Assembly: GCA_020849325.1 (NCBI GenBank)
Contig: JADLGL010000009.1
Span: forward strand, 17,810-81,809
Length of the DNA: 64,000 bases
Direction: 5' to 3'
Source of the DNA: Bauldia sp.
GTDB taxonomy: Bacteria; Pseudomonadota; Alphaproteobacteria; Rhizobiales; Kaistiaceae
Positions 1 to 10,693 of this stretch are shown piece by piece; position 1 is the stretch's first letter; each line of letters starts with the position of its first letter. A model generated the notes under the pieces. The model ran no database searches, was not told the DNA's origin, and was given only the letters and a program-made list of their open reading frames with translations. A program made the position numbers and the translations under genes.

Positions 1-412
1 CGGCGGAGGCGAGCGCGGCCTCGCCGAGACCTTTGCCGTAGGGCGGGTCGACGAAGACGACCGAAAACGGGCCGATCGTGCCGGCGTCGCCGAGACGGGT
101 CGCGTCGCGGCGGAAGATCTTGGCCCGGCCGGTGAGGCCGAGGGCCTCGACGTTGCGGCGGATCAGGCCGCGGGCTTCGACCGCCTCTTCCACCAGCAGC
201 GCCGACGCGGCGCCGCGCGACAGGGCTTCGAGCGCGAGGGCGCCGGTGCCGGCGAAGAGGTCGAGGACGCGCGCGCCGGTCACCGGGTCGCCGAGGCCGT
301 GGGCGAGGATGTCGAAGACCGTCTCGCGGAGGCGGTCGGAGGTCGGGCGGATCGCTGATGTCGTCGGCGTGGCGAGCGGCCGGCCGCGGAACTCACCGGC
401 GACGATCCGCAT
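1..412 (-). CDS. rsmD: 16S rRNA (guanine966-N2)-methyltransferase RsmD, 3' part cut by window edge
   Basis: This gene is not in the ORF track because its stop lies outside the window. Reading the minus strand from the ATG at 412 gives [13 protein letters not shown], then a [15 protein letters not shown] segment, a SAM-binding [13 protein letters not shown] motif and, near the window edge, the catalytic DPPYGKG motif. This order is diagnostic of RsmD, which methylates G966 of 16S rRNA in the 30S subunit using S-adenosylmethionine. About 137 residues are visible of a usual 180-200, so only the C-terminus is missing. The start codon overlaps the last 20 bp of rluB, which is transcribed in the same direction. 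The two probably form an RNA-modification operon with translational coupling. Confidence 0.93.
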   Translation of the reverse strand, partial: MRIVAGEFRGRPLATPTTSAIRPTSDRLRETVFDILAHGLGDPVTGARVLDLFAGTGALALEALSRGAASALLVEEAVEARGLIRRNVEALGLTGRAKIFRRDATRLGDAGTIGPFSVVFVDPPYGKGLGEAALASA

Positions 413-1319
413 CGGTCTTTCCACCCGGTTGGGCCTTGCCCCGCGCCGCCTTCCGCCGCGCGCCCTCGCTGGCGCCCTTGAGGCTCAGCGTGCCGCGCGG
501 CTTCTCCTTTGGCGCCGGCGGCCGCACCACGCCGCGCTGGCCTTTCACCGGCACGGGGAAATCCGCTCCCGCCTCCTTCGCGAGCCGCTCGCCGAGCTGA
601 TCGCGAAGAATTTTTCGCGGCACCTCGCGTACCGTGCCGTCCGGCAGGTCGCCGAGCTGGAACGGGCCGAAGGAGACGCGGATGAGCCGGTTCACCGCGA
701 GGCCGAGGTGCTCCATGATCTTCTTGATCTCGCGGTTCTTGCCCTCCCTGAGGCCGACCACGAGCCAGGCGTTCGAGCCCTGCTTCCGCTCGAACTCGGC
801 CTCGACGGGGCCGTAGAGGACGCCGTCGAGCGCGAGGCCGTCCTCGAGCTCCGCGAGGCGCTTTTCGTCGACTTCACCGTGGACGCGGACGCGGTAGCGC
901 CTGAGCCAGCCGGTCGCCGGCAGCTCCAGCGTCCGCGCGAGGCCGCCGTCATTGGTGAGCAGCAGCAGCCCCTCGGTGTTGATGTCGAGGCGGCCGACGG
1001 TGACGACGCGCGGCATGTCCTCGGGCAGCGCCTCGAACACCGTCTTCCGCCCTTCGGGGTCGCGGGCCGTCGTGACCAGGCCTTTCGGCTTGTGATAGAG
1101 CCAGAGCCGCGTCGGCTCGCGCTGCGGCAGCGGCTCGCCGTCGACGACGATGCGGTCGTTCGGGCCGACGACGACGGCCGGCGTCGCGAGGACGCGGCCG
1201 TTGACGGAGACGCGGCCGGCCGCGATCCACGTCTCGGCTTCGCGGCGGGAACAGAGCCCGGCGCGCGCCATCACCTTCGCGATGCGGTCGCCGGCGGGCG
1301 AGGAAGTTTCGGATGTCAT
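393..1319 (-). CDS. rluB: 23S rRNA pseudouridine synthase, RluB/RsuA family
   Basis: The 308-residue protein starts at MTSETSSP; the longer ORF in the track runs back into tadA antisense and is not the real start. An N-terminal S4 RNA-binding domain ([18 protein letters not shown], about residues 12-60) precedes the RsuA/RluB/E/F catalytic domain with the signature [17 protein letters not shown], whose aspartate is the catalytic residue. The C-terminal 50 residues are rich in Lys, Arg, Pro and Gly, a low-complexity tail common in alphaproteobacterial members. RluB isomerises U2605 in 23S rRNA; RluE/F-type specificity cannot be excluded from sequence alone. It is divergent from tadA with 43 bp between the starts, and its 3' end overlaps rsmD. 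Confidence 0.88.
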   Translation of the reverse strand: MTSETSSPAGDRIAKVMARAGLCSRREAETWIAAGRVSVNGRVLATPAVVVGPNDRIVVDGEPLPQREPTRLWLYHKPKGLVTTARDPEGRKTVFEALPEDMPRVVTVGRLDINTEGLLLLTNDGGLARTLELPATGWLRRYRVRVHGEVDEKRLAELEDGLALDGVLYGPVEAEFERKQGSNAWLVVGLREGKNREIKKIMEHLGLAVNRLIRVSFGPFQLGDLPDGTVREVPRKILRDQLGERLAKEAGADFPVPVKGQRGVVRPPAPKEKPRGTLSLKGASEGARRKAARGKAQPGGKTDADRRR

Positions 1320-1362
1320 CGGCCCCTCATAGCACGGCCTTCCGCTCCGCGAGGATGCAGCG

Positions 1363-1812
1363 TTGACGACGCCGGGCGACGGGATGGCGCGTGCGCTCGA
1401 CGAGGCCCGGCGCGCCGGAGCGCGCGGCGAGGTACCGATCGGGGCAGCGATCGTGCGGGACGGCGCGGTGATCGCGGCGGCAGGAAACCGGACGATCGAG
1501 CTGCGGGACCCGACAGCCCATGCCGAGATGCTGGCCATCCGCGAGGCGGCGGCGGCGATCGGGTCGGAGCGGCTGACGGACTGCGACCTCCACGTGACGC
1601 TGGAGCCCTGCACGATGTGCGCCGGGGCGATCTCGTTCGCGCGGCTCCGGCGGGTGTATTTCGGCGCGCGCGATCCGAAGGGCGGCGCGGTCGAAAGCGG
1701 CGTTCGGTTCTTCGCGGCGGAGACGTGCCTGCATCGGCCCGAGGTCTATGGGGGGATCGCCGAGGTGGAATCGGCGGAGATGCTGCGGCAGTTCTTTGCG
1801 GAGCGGCGGTAG
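1363..1812 (+). CDS. tadA: tRNA-specific adenosine-34 deaminase TadA
   Basis: The 149-residue protein carries the cytidine/deoxycytidylate-deaminase zinc motifs: [11 protein letters not shown] (zinc His and catalytic Glu) and [10 protein letters not shown] (two zinc cysteines). TadA converts A34 to inosine in the wobble position of tRNA-Arg(ACG), an essential step for reading CGN codons. The annotated start is TTG at 1363; an in-frame ATG at 1384 (MARALDEA) is an equally reasonable start and would still leave the whole deaminase fold. It is divergent from rluB, and the pair tadA/rluB is a common neighbourhood in alphaproteobacteria. The gene ends 90 bp before the convergent hisG stop. Confidence 0.92.
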   Translation: MTTPGDGMARALDEARRAGARGEVPIGAAIVRDGAVIAAAGNRTIELRDPTAHAEMLAIREAAAAIGSERLTDCDLHVTLEPCTMCAGAISFARLRRVYFGARDPKGGAVESGVRFFAAETCLHRPEVYGGIAEVESAEMLRQFFAERR

Positions 1813-1902
1813 CCTTCACTTCCTCCCCTACGTCGTCGTGGTCGGGCTTGTCCGGCTTGTCCCGAGCTTGACGGTTGTGGGAGTCAGAGCACGCCCGCCG
1901 GC

Positions 1903-2664
1903 TCAGTCGCGCTTCCGCGTCAGCTTCTTCGCCAGCGCCTCGAACCCGGCCGCTGCCTTCCCCGTCCCGATCTTCGCGGCGAAGGCGTCCAGCGCGGCGC
2001 GGGCCTCATCGCTCCACGGCGCGACGAGGCTGCCCACCAAATGCGCCTCGGATTTCAGGATCACGCCGTCGGCCAATACCTTGAGTCCATTGGCCTTCAG
2101 CGTCGAACCCGTGGTCGTGATGTCGACGATCAGGTCGGCGGCGCCGGAAGCCGGCGTGCCTTCGGTCGCGCCGAGGCTTTCGACGATGAGGTAATCCGCC
2201 ACCCCGTGGCCTGAGAAGAAGCGGCGGGTGAGGTTGAAGTACTTCGTCGCGACCTTGAGGCGCCGGCCGTGGCGGCGGCGGAAATCGGCGGCGACGTCGT
2301 CGAGGTCGGCCATCGTCTCGACGTCGACCCACGCTTCGGGGACGGCGACGACCACGTCGGCGAAGCCGAAGCCGAGGGGGGTGACGAGTTCGACGCGGGC
2401 GGCCCAGTCGTCGATCGTCTCCTCGACGAGGTCGCGGCCGGTGACGCCGAGATGGACGTTGCCCGCCGCGAGTTGGCCGGCGATCTCGCCCGCCGACAGG
2501 AACGCCACCTCCGCTTCGGGGAGGTCCGCGATCGTGCCGCGATAGGTGCGCTCGCCGCGGGGCTGGTGGATGGCAAAGCCGTGCCCGGCGAAGAAAGCGT
2601 TCGACTTCTCCTGCAGACGACCCTTCGACGGGATCGCCAGAACGAGCGCGTTCGAGCCGTTCAT
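1903..2664 (-). CDS. hisG: ATP phosphoribosyltransferase catalytic subunit HisG (short form)
   Basis: The 253-residue protein begins [20 protein letters not shown] and contains [11 protein letters not shown] and the PRPP-binding region ending [17 protein letters not shown]. It catalyses the first step of histidine synthesis, joining PRPP to ATP. It lacks the C-terminal regulatory domain of long HisG, so it belongs to the short form that needs HisZ as regulatory partner. That partner is encoded immediately upstream, with its stop overlapping the hisG ATG in an ATGA arrangement, so translation is probably coupled. The much longer ORF in the track is the same frame extended back through hisZ antisense and is not real. 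Confidence 0.95.
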   Translation of the reverse strand: MNGSNALVLAIPSKGRLQEKSNAFFAGHGFAIHQPRGERTYRGTIADLPEAEVAFLSAGEIAGQLAAGNVHLGVTGRDLVEETIDDWAARVELVTPLGFGFADVVVAVPEAWVDVETMADLDDVAADFRRRHGRRLKVATKYFNLTRRFFSGHGVADYLIVESLGATEGTPASGAADLIVDITTTGSTLKANGLKVLADGVILKSEAHLVGSLVAPWSDEARAALDAFAAKIGTGKAAAGFEALAKKLTRKRD

Positions 2665-3788
2665 CGCGCCAGAACTCCCATGCGGTCGAGCCACAGCGCG
2701 AAACCGACGGCCGGCACGTCGTCGGCGGTGCCGTTCCGCGCGCGGATGAGGGAGAGGAGGCGGTCGTATCGTCCTCCGCCGGCGAGCGGGCGGCCGTCGC
2801 CGCGCGACGGGTCGGACAGCTCGAAGATGAAGCCGGTGTAGTAGTCGAGGCGGCGGCCGAAATTGGCGGCGAAGTGGATGCCGTCGATGTCGATGCCCTG
2901 GCGGACGAAGCCGTGCGTCCGCTCTGCGAAGGCGCCGATCGCAGCGGCCATGGCCGGCGTCTCGCTCGCGGCGAGTTCGCCGAGCGCGAGCGCGGCGCGG
3001 TCGGGCGGACCGGAGATGGCGAGGAATCGCGTGAGGATGCGCGCGGCGTCGAGGCTTTCGGGCGAGCCGGCGGTGAGCGCCGTGTGCTCGAAATAGCGTT
3101 CGGCGATTTCCGCCACGGTGCGGCCGCCGACTTCTGGGATGCCGCCGGCGGCGAAGAGGCGGGCCACCTGTTCGCGGACGTCCGAGATCGTCGGCGGGAA
3201 CCCCCCGTGGCGCGCGGCGATCGGGCCGAGGCGCGGCCGGGCCGAGCGGCCGGCCATCTCCTCGATCAGCTCGTGCAGGCGCTGCGTATCGCCGAAGGCG
3301 CGCGCCAGGCGACGGCGCCACAGATCCGGAACCGGCAGCGCGTCGAGGAGCGCATCGAAGAGGGACTGGTCGCCGATCCGCACCGTCGGGCGGTCGATGC
3401 CGACGGAGCCGAGGGCGGCCATCGCGAGTGCGAGAACGTCGGCGTCCGCGTCGGCGCGGTCGGTGCGGCCGATCGATTCGACGCCCGCCTGCCAGAACTC
3501 GCCGGTCTCGCCGGGGCGCTGGCGGAAGACGGGGCCGCAATAGGCATAGGCCGCGACACGGCGGGGATCGCCGCCGGCGGTGAGGTGATGGAGCGCGACG
3601 GGGATCGTGTAGTCCGGCCGGAGGCAGAGTTCGAGCCCCTCGGCAGACGCGGTGAGGTACATGCGGCGGCGGAGGTCCTCGCCCGCGAGATCGAGGAAAA
3701 TGTCCGCGTCGTGGAGGACGGGCGGCTCGATGAAATCGTAGCCCGCCGCGGCGAGGACGCCTCTGAGGCGATCGATGGGGCTTTCCAC
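2661..3788 (-). CDS. hisZ: ATP phosphoribosyltransferase regulatory subunit HisZ
   Basis: The 375-residue protein is a catalytically inactive paralogue of histidyl-tRNA synthetase that binds short HisG and confers histidine feedback inhibition. It shows a class II synthetase-like core: [14 protein letters not shown], then [22 protein letters not shown] (degenerate motif 2) and [15 protein letters not shown] plus GGGRYDRLL. The start chosen is GTG at 3788 (VESPIDRL), 8 bp after the hisS stop, because the ATG-led extension in the track lies inside hisS antisense. The order hisS-hisZ-hisG is the usual alphaproteobacterial operon, so tRNA charging and histidine synthesis share a transcript here. 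Confidence 0.93.
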   Translation of the reverse strand: MESPIDRLRGVLAAAGYDFIEPPVLHDADIFLDLAGEDLRRRMYLTASAEGLELCLRPDYTIPVALHHLTAGGDPRRVAAYAYCGPVFRQRPGETGEFWQAGVESIGRTDRADADADVLALAMAALGSVGIDRPTVRIGDQSLFDALLDALPVPDLWRRRLARAFGDTQRLHELIEEMAGRSARPRLGPIAARHGGFPPTISDVREQVARLFAAGGIPEVGGRTVAEIAERYFEHTALTAGSPESLDAARILTRFLAISGPPDRAALALGELAASETPAMAAAIGAFAERTHGFVRQGIDIDGIHFAANFGRRLDYYTGFIFELSDPSRGDGRPLAGGGRYDRLLSLIRARNGTADDVPAVGFALWLDRMGVLAR

Positions 3789-3796
3789 GTCCGCTC

Positions 3797-5350
3797 CTAA
3801 GCTGCCCCCGCCTTTTGCCGCTCCAGCAGCGCCTTCACCTCGGACACGAGGTTTTCCGCCGGCACTTCCACCTGCCCCGGCCGCGTGGCGGCGTAGGCGG
3901 CATGATCGCCGACCGCGCCGGCGAGTTCCCTGCCGAGGAGGAGGTCCTTCAGCTGGACCACGCCCTTCGCGCGCTCGTCGCCGCCCTGGATGACGACGCA
4001 CGGCGCGTTCCGCCTGTCGGCATACTTCATCTGGGCCTTCATTCCGGCGGAACCGAGATACATCTCGGCCGTGACGCCGGCGCGACGAAGATCGCCCACC
4101 ATGCGCTGCGCCTCGACGAGGCCGGGCTGGTCCATCACGAGGACGACGACCGGGCCGGTCGCCTGCGCTTCGGCGGGCGGGGCGAGCGCCTTCAGCGCCG
4201 AAGCGAGGCGGGAGACGCCGATCGAGAAGCCGGTGGCGGGCACGTCCTCGCCGCGGAAGCGGCCGACGAGGCCGTCATAGCGCCCTCCGCCGCCGACCGA
4301 GCCGAACACGACGTTTTCGCCCTTCTCATTCGGCACGTCGAAGAGGAGCTGCGCCTCGAAGACGGCGCCGGTGTAGTATTCGAGGCCGCGGACGACCGAC
4401 GGATCGATCTCGACGCGGTCGGCATAGCCGGCGGCGCGGACGAGGTCGGCGATTGTGCGGAGCTCGGCGATGCCTTTCGCCGCCGTCCCGTTCTTGCCGA
4501 AAACCATGTCGAGGAAGCCGACGATGTCCATGCCCTTGTGCGGCGCGGCGTCGCCGTTCGGCGCCGCGCGGCTCTCGGCGACCATCTGGGCGCCCTCGAC
4601 GAAGGCTTTTGCGTTCACGAAGCGGAAGATGGTGCCGATCTGATCGCCGACGAGGCCTGCGCCCTTGGTGAAATCGCCGCTCTCGTCCTTCCGCCCCTCG
4701 CCGAGGAGGAGCCGGACGCCCTCGACGCCGAGGCGGTCGAATTTGTCGATCGCCCGCAGAACCGTAAGGCGGCGCGAAGCGTTCTCGTCACCGGAGAGAC
4801 CCGCCAGTTCCATCACGCCGTCGAGGACGCGACGGGAGTTCACCTTGATGGCGTACTGGCCGCGCCTGAGGCCTACGGCCTCGATGGCGTCGGCCATCAT
4901 CATGCACATCTCGGCATCGGCCGCCGGGGACGCGGCGCCGACCGTGTCGGCGTCGAACTGCATGAACTGGCGGAAGCGGCCAGGGCCCGGCTTCTCGTTC
5001 CGGAACACCCAGCCGGCCCGGTAGGAGCGGTACGGTTTTGGCAGGCGATCGAAATTCTCAGCGACGTAGCGGGCGAGCGGTGCCGTCAGGTCGTAGCGCA
5101 GCGAGAGCCAAGTCTCGTCATCATCCTTGAAGGAAAAGACACCCTCGTTCGGGCGATCGAGGTCCGGCAGGAATTTCCCGAGCGCGTCGGTGAATTCGAT
5201 CAGCGGCGTTTCGACCGGCTCGAAACCGTAGCGCTCGTAGACGGCGCGGATGCGCTGGAGCATCGCATCGACGGCGCGGATGTCGGCCGCGGTGCGGTCG
5301 GCGAAGCCGCGCGGCAGGCGGGCCTTCGGACGGTTTGGGGTGTCGGCCAT
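3797..5350 (-). CDS. hisS: Histidyl-tRNA synthetase
   Basis: The 517-residue class II synthetase charges tRNA-His in the cytoplasm. Visible elements are [19 protein letters not shown], the motif 2 region [19 protein letters not shown], the histidine-binding loop [14 protein letters not shown], and motif 3 [12 protein letters not shown], followed by a C-terminal anticodon-binding domain ([22 protein letters not shown] onward). The start [12 protein letters not shown] was chosen; further upstream the frame is noncoding. It is longer than the roughly 420-residue Escherichia coli enzyme, as expected for the divergent HisRS of many alphaproteobacteria that recognise a tRNA-His without G-1. The tRNA-His at 33481-33556 has exactly that unusual acceptor end. 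It is the first gene of hisS-hisZ-hisG. Confidence 0.95.
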   Translation of the reverse strand: MADTPNRPKARLPRGFADRTAADIRAVDAMLQRIRAVYERYGFEPVETPLIEFTDALGKFLPDLDRPNEGVFSFKDDDETWLSLRYDLTAPLARYVAENFDRLPKPYRSYRAGWVFRNEKPGPGRFRQFMQFDADTVGAASPAADAEMCMMMADAIEAVGLRRGQYAIKVNSRRVLDGVMELAGLSGDENASRRLTVLRAIDKFDRLGVEGVRLLLGEGRKDESGDFTKGAGLVGDQIGTIFRFVNAKAFVEGAQMVAESRAAPNGDAAPHKGMDIVGFLDMVFGKNGTAAKGIAELRTIADLVRAAGYADRVEIDPSVVRGLEYYTGAVFEAQLLFDVPNEKGENVVFGSVGGGGRYDGLVGRFRGEDVPATGFSIGVSRLASALKALAPPAEAQATGPVVVLVMDQPGLVEAQRMVGDLRRAGVTAEMYLGSAGMKAQMKYADRRNAPCVVIQGGDERAKGVVQLKDLLLGRELAGAVGDHAAYAATRPGQVEVPAENLVSEVKALLERQKAGAA

Positions 5351-5448
5351 GGCCTGAATCCGGAAACGCCCGGCCGGAAAGCCGGGCGGGTACGAAGGCC
5401 GGCTTGGTATCCGATGGCGCCGGGGCCAGCAAGGTTTTGGGCCGCGGC

Positions 5449-5739
5449 TCAGCTTTCGCGCGAGCGCCCGGCCGGTGCGACGAAGCCGACGAGGAGGCAG
5501 GCGAGCGCCGCCCACAGGACGAAGGGCTTGTAGGCGGTGAAGCCGAACACCGTCGCGAGCACCACGATCCCCGAGCACCACTCGGTCGTATAGACGGTGC
5601 ACGGCGCGGCGTTGGCGAGATAGTCGGAAACCGGCTGGTTCAGGTAATCGGCCGCGCGTCCGTAGAAGACGCCCCACCACACGAGGCCGACCAGCAGCAG
5701 CACGAACCCGACGAGGATGATCAGGCGCTTCGCTTGCAT
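5449..5739 (-). CDS. Small inner-membrane protein of unknown function
   Basis: This 96-residue protein has two predicted transmembrane segments: [20 protein letters not shown] near the N-terminus and a second from about [29 protein letters not shown]. The loop between them holds two cysteines ([13 protein letters not shown]), which could form a disulphide if it faces the periplasm. The C-terminus is short and charged (RSRES). I do not recognise a named family. It lies 98 bp upstream of hisS on the same strand and could share its promoter, but nothing in the sequence ties it to histidine metabolism. A terminator-like hairpin lies 60-85 bp upstream of its start. Confidence 0.75.
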   Translation of the reverse strand: MQAKRLIILVGFVLLLVGLVWWGVFYGRAADYLNQPVSDYLANAAPCTVYTTEWCSGIVVLATVFGFTAYKPFVLWAALACLLVGFVAPAGRSRES

Positions 5740-5800
5740 CGCGAATCCCTCCGCTCGGGGGATGGTAGCGGAAAGTACGACGCGTCTGGGGCAAACAAAG

Positions 5801-5824
5801 AAAGGCCGCCTTGCGGCGGCCTTT
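5801..5824 (-). terminator. Rho-independent terminator or leader hairpin
   Basis: A perfect 10-bp stem (AAAGGCCGCC/GGCGGCCTTT) with a 4-nt loop is followed, on the minus strand, by a U-rich run (TTTCTTTGTTTG). It would stop transcription arriving from the groEL side before the small membrane gene and hisS. Because it is only 62 bp upstream of that gene's start, it could also act as a leader attenuator. Confidence 0.65.
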
Positions 5825-5986
5825 CACGGGCTCGTCGCGGCGAGGCCGGACGCCCAGGGCGCGCCCGGCAAGCGGGTCGCGCTGAAGGAAAGTGAACTCC
5901 CGATCGGCGACGGAGTCCAGTGCTTTCACCGTCACGCCTTCGTTGGCGGGATACGATCGCCTGCTCCTCCGGATCAGAATCCAATT

Positions 5987-6117
5987 CCGATCATTCCCGC
6001 GGAGGCGGGAACCCATCCCTCTTCGCAACAAAAGCCAGCGCAAAGCGCTGACGGCCCGACCTTCGGTCGGACCTTTTCGTCACCGCGATGGGTCCCCGCC
6101 TCCGCGGGGACGATCGG
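5987..6117. repeat. Dispersed palindromic repeat, family A, copy 1
   Basis: This 131-bp element has terminal inverted repeats (CCGATCATTCCCGCGGAGG with CCTCCGCGGGGACGATCGG, imperfect) and internal hairpins such as AGCGCAAAGCGCT and CCGACCTTCGGTCGG. A second copy of the same layout lies at 49486-49615. The 161-aa and 164-aa ORFs across it in the track are read-through of repeat sequence, not genes. The DNA between 5825 and 5986 holds no gene I can support. Confidence 0.8.
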
Positions 6118-6177
6118 GGGTGGGCACACGCCGCCGGAAGGACGAAGTCCCGGAAGGCGAAATGGTCTGCCAAACAG

Positions 6178-6201
6178 AAAGGCCGCCCGAAGGCGGCCTT
6201 T
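6178..6201 (-). terminator. Strong terminator of the groESL transcript
   Basis: The minus strand reads AAAGGCCGCC-TTCG-GGCGGCCTTT followed by TCTGTTTGG. The loop is a C(UUCG)G tetraloop, which is exceptionally stable. It lies downstream of groEL, separated from the groEL stop by three tandem repeat units, and is the first convincing terminator after that gene. Confidence 0.8.
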
Positions 6202-6232
6202 CCAAACGTGAGCCAGAGGCTGAACGCGAGGA

Positions 6233-6492
6233 CTAGAAGTCCATGCCGCCACAGGAAGTCGGCTGTTGCCGACTTCCCAAGCAAGAAGCATGGGCGGCCC
6301 GGGGGCCGGCCATCTGAACCTAGAAGTCCATCCCGCCACAGGAAGTCGGCTGTTGCCGACTTCCCAAGCAAGAAAGCATGGGCGGCCCGGGGGCCGGCCA
6401 TCTGAACCTAGAAGTCCATCCCGCCACAGGAAGTCGGCTGCTGCCGACTTCCCAAGCAAGAAAGCATGGGCGCCCCGAACCTTGCAGTTGGA
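6233..6492 (-). repeat. Three tandem 85-88 bp units copied from the groEL stop-codon region
   Basis: Units begin at 6233, 6320 and 6408, and the genuine groEL end begins at 6493, giving periods of 87, 88 and 85 bp. Each unit starts (plus strand) with CTAGAAGTCCATSCCGCC, which is the reverse complement of the last codons and stop of groEL (GGMDF-stop). Each then carries a perfect 10-bp-stem hairpin (GGAAGTCGGC-tgtt-GCCGACTTCC, or tgct) and a GC-rich segment GGCGGCCCGGGGGCCGGCC. Units 1 and 2 are almost identical; unit 3 diverges at its right end. The array lies in the groEL 3' untranslated region before the terminator at 6178-6201. Confidence 0.9.
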
Positions 6493-8498
<2,006 letters not shown>

Positions 8499-8546
8499 GG
8501 GGCTCTTCCCTTTGTTGCGCGACCGGCCTCGGCCGCGCGGGTGGCT

Positions 8547-8573
8547 TTGGCACTCTCTGGGAGTGAGTGCTAA
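8547..8573 (-). promoter_or_regulatory. CIRCE operator (HrcA-binding site) of groESL
   Basis: The minus strand reads TTAGCACTC-N9-GAGTGCCAA, one base away from the CIRCE consensus TTAGCACTC-N9-GAGTGCTAA. CIRCE is bound by the HrcA repressor; hrcA is not in this window. It lies just downstream of the predicted transcription start, between the promoter and groES. Confidence 0.93.
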
Positions 8574-8585
8574 CAGGACGCCGCG

Positions 8586-8614
8586 GATTTAGGAGCGCGC
8601 CCTGGGGGTGTCAA
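8586..8614 (-). promoter_or_regulatory. groESL promoter
   Basis: On the minus strand, TTGACA (8614-8609) is followed after 17 bp by TAAATC (8591-8586). The -35 box is preceded by C (CTTGACA), which also fits the start of an alphaproteobacterial sigma-32 -35 element, so RpoH could contribute. The predicted start, near 8579, is immediately upstream of CIRCE. Confidence 0.65.
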
Positions 8615-8658
8615 GGCGGCGTGGCCGGATAATCCGGGAGGCGGAAGTGCGGGAAGGG

Positions 8659-8812
8659 GCGAATAGGGAGTAGCGAATAGGGAAGCGGTGAGTGGTGAGT
8701 GGGTGAAGAGCCGGCGGCGACCCGAGCCTCGGGCCCCGTTCCCCGCTATTCGCTATTCGCTATTCGCCATTCGCTATTCGCTATTCGCTATTCACCCCTC
8801 ACCACCCACCCC
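8659..8812. repeat. Heptanucleotide tandem array inside an imperfect inverted repeat
   Basis: Seven consecutive 7-bp units GCTATTC (one is GCCATTC) run from 8745 to 8793. The left arm at 8659-8706 (GCGAATAGGGAGTAGCGAATAGGG, then GGTGAGTGGTGAGTGGGTG) is complementary to the right arm, which ends CTATTCACCCCTCACCACCCACC. The whole stretch could fold into a long hairpin. No gene lies in the 8615-8900 gap. The element is between the divergent groES promoter and the vWA-protein gene. Confidence 0.8.
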
Positions 8813-8900
8813 CAATCCGTAAAACTCTAATCAAATTCGAGCGTTCGGCTTAAGCCGGGCGCAATTCGCGGCCGCTAAAATTTTCGGCAAAGGAACTCCT

Positions 8901-10688
8901 TTGTTCCGTTCCCTTTGCCAGGCCACGCGCATGCTCAGCCGCTTCCTGCACGACAAACGGGGCAACATCGCAATGATGTTCGGCCTCCTGTCCATCCCGC
9001 TCATCGCCGCCACCGGCGCCGCCGTCGACTACTCGCGCGCCTACAACCAGCGCATGGTCGTCCAGGACGCGCTCGATGCCGCGGCACTCGCGGCGAACCG
9101 GCTGATCGGCAGCGGCACGGTGGAGCAGATCACGGCGGAGGCGGAGGCGTTCTTCCAGGCCAACGTCCAGGGCCGGCTCGACCTCGATCTCGTTTTCTCG
9201 ACCGTGGTCGACGGGGGCACCGTCACGCTGACCACCGAGCTTGCGGTGCCGACCCAGTTCCTCGGGCTCGTCGGCATCAACGACATCAAGTTCGATCTCG
9301 TCTCGAGGACGATCGCGGGCGCGGCGACCTACGAGGTCGTCCTCGTCCTCGACAACTCGACCTCGATGTCGGGAACGAAGATCGCGACGCTGCGCACGGC
9401 CGCGACGAACCTCGTCACGACCCTCTTCGACCTCAACGTCTCCAATCCGCGGCCGGACCCCGTGCGCATCGGGCTCGTCCCGTTCGCCGCCTCGGTCAAT
9501 GTCGGCGCAAACAGCACGACCCCGCCGAGCTGGATGGATACCACTGGCATCTCGCCGCGGAGCGCGATCAACTTCACCACCGACGCCGCCCAGCTGACTG
9601 CCGGGATCGCCGCCTATGGCAACACCTACACGCAGGCGACCAACACCTTCGGGACGTTCACGAACCGGTTTGCGCTCTGGAACACGCTCCGCAGCGTGAC
9701 CTATCGCGGCTGCGTCGAGGCGCGGCCCTACCCCTATGACGTGACCGATGCCGAGCCGACCACGACCGTTCCGGCCACGCTCTTCGTGCCGATGTTCGCG
9801 CCCGACGAGCCCGGGACGGCCGGCAATCCGAACAACAACTACGTCAACAGCTGGCTGAGCGACACCGGCGGCGTCTGCAGCTCGACCGTGCCGAGCTACA
9901 CCACCACCGAATGGGTGCAGCACACCTACCCCAATCCCTGTGCGGGCATGAGCGGGCGGAACCTGCGCAACTGCCAGCGCGACAACCCCAATGCCGGGCA
10001 GACCTATTCGGTGCAGGAGACGGTCACCCACACGGTGCCGCTGACGGCGACGCAGCTCCAGGAGCGCGTCTGCAAGTACCAGAACGTGACCGTGGGCACG
10101 TCCTATCGCGGCGCCGGCCAGGGGCCGAACTACAACTGCACGACCACGCAGGTCCGCGCGCTGACGACCAGCGAAGACGACATCACCGGCTGGATCACCG
10201 CGATGCAGGCCAACGGCTACACCAACATCGAGGAGGGCGTGATGTGGGGCTGGCGGCTGCTGTCGCCGGGCATTCCGTTCACCGAGGGCCGCGCCTATGA
10301 CGACACGGACAACCAGAAGATCCTCATCATCATGACGGACGGCGCCAACACCTACAACACGAACTCGAGCCCCAACCGGTCGTTCTACAGCGCGTTCGGC
10401 TTCGTCAAGGCGAACTTCCTCAACACCACCTCGAACGTCGAATCGACGGTTGTGTCGCAGATGAACGCGCGCACCCTCGAAGCCTGCCAGAACATTGCCG
10501 ACGACACCGACATCATCGTCTATACGATCGCCTTCCAGATCCCGGCGGACCAGCTCAGCGCCAAGCAGATCATGGCCGACTGCGCGAGCGATTCCTCCAA
10601 GGCCTTCGATGCCGCCAACAATGCCGACCTCCTCGAGGCCTTCGCCCTGATCGGCCAGGACATCGCGACGCTGCGCCTCGCCCAATAG
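8901..10688 (+). CDS. Tad-type pilus-associated protein with von Willebrand factor A domain (TadG-like)
   Basis: The 595-residue protein has a TadE/TadG-like N-terminus: RFLHDKRGNIAMMFGLLSIPLIAATGAAVDYSRA, a single transmembrane helix after a short basic segment, then ALDAAALAANRLIG. A vWA domain follows from about residue 145, with the metal-ion-dependent adhesion motif DNSTSMSG. The middle is rich in Asn, Thr and Tyr with several cysteines (CRYQNV-type and NPCAGMSGRNLRNCQ regions), suggesting an exported disulphide-bonded insertion; the C-terminal vWA half (KILIIMTDGANTYNT) completes the fold. TTG at 8901 follows an AAGGA; ATG at 8931 (MLSRFLHD) is an alternative start. No other tad/cpa genes are nearby, so it may act alone in surface attachment. 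Confidence 0.85.
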   Translation: MFRSLCQATRMLSRFLHDKRGNIAMMFGLLSIPLIAATGAAVDYSRAYNQRMVVQDALDAAALAANRLIGSGTVEQITAEAEAFFQANVQGRLDLDLVFSTVVDGGTVTLTTELAVPTQFLGLVGINDIKFDLVSRTIAGAATYEVVLVLDNSTSMSGTKIATLRTAATNLVTTLFDLNVSNPRPDPVRIGLVPFAASVNVGANSTTPPSWMDTTGISPRSAINFTTDAAQLTAGIAAYGNTYTQATNTFGTFTNRFALWNTLRSVTYRGCVEARPYPYDVTDAEPTTTVPATLFVPMFAPDEPGTAGNPNNNYVNSWLSDTGGVCSSTVPSYTTTEWVQHTYPNPCAGMSGRNLRNCQRDNPNAGQTYSVQETVTHTVPLTATQLQERVCKYQNVTVGTSYRGAGQGPNYNCTTTQVRALTTSEDDITGWITAMQANGYTNIEEGVMWGWRLLSPGIPFTEGRAYDDTDNQKILIIMTDGANTYNTNSSPNRSFYSAFGFVKANFLNTTSNVESTVVSQMNARTLEACQNIADDTDIIVYTIAFQIPADQLSAKQIMADCASDSSKAFDAANNADLLEAFALIGQDIATLRLAQ

Positions 10689-10693
10689 CGGGA

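Noticed and set aside
1831-1892. Terminator between tadA and hisG
   Set aside because: Short imperfect GTCGGGC/GTCCCGAGC pairing without a T-tract; not strong enough to list.
5974-6459. 161-aa and 136-aa minus-strand ORFs downstream of groEL
   Set aside because: They translate the tandem array and dispersed repeat A, including repeats of the same peptide; no independent start signal or family.
6233-6492. Possible CRISPR array
   Set aside because: Units are 85-88 bp and contiguous, with no variable spacers and no cas genes; each unit includes a copy of the groEL stop region.
8745-8793. CRISPR or ParS-like array
   Set aside because: The heptamers are directly adjacent without spacers, and no partition genes are nearby.
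8850-10685. 611-aa minus-strand ORF over the vWA protein gene
   Set aside because: It is an antisense shadow: low-complexity Arg/Gly/Val/Asp composition, no recognisable domain, and it fully overlaps a gene with a clear TadG/vWA signature.
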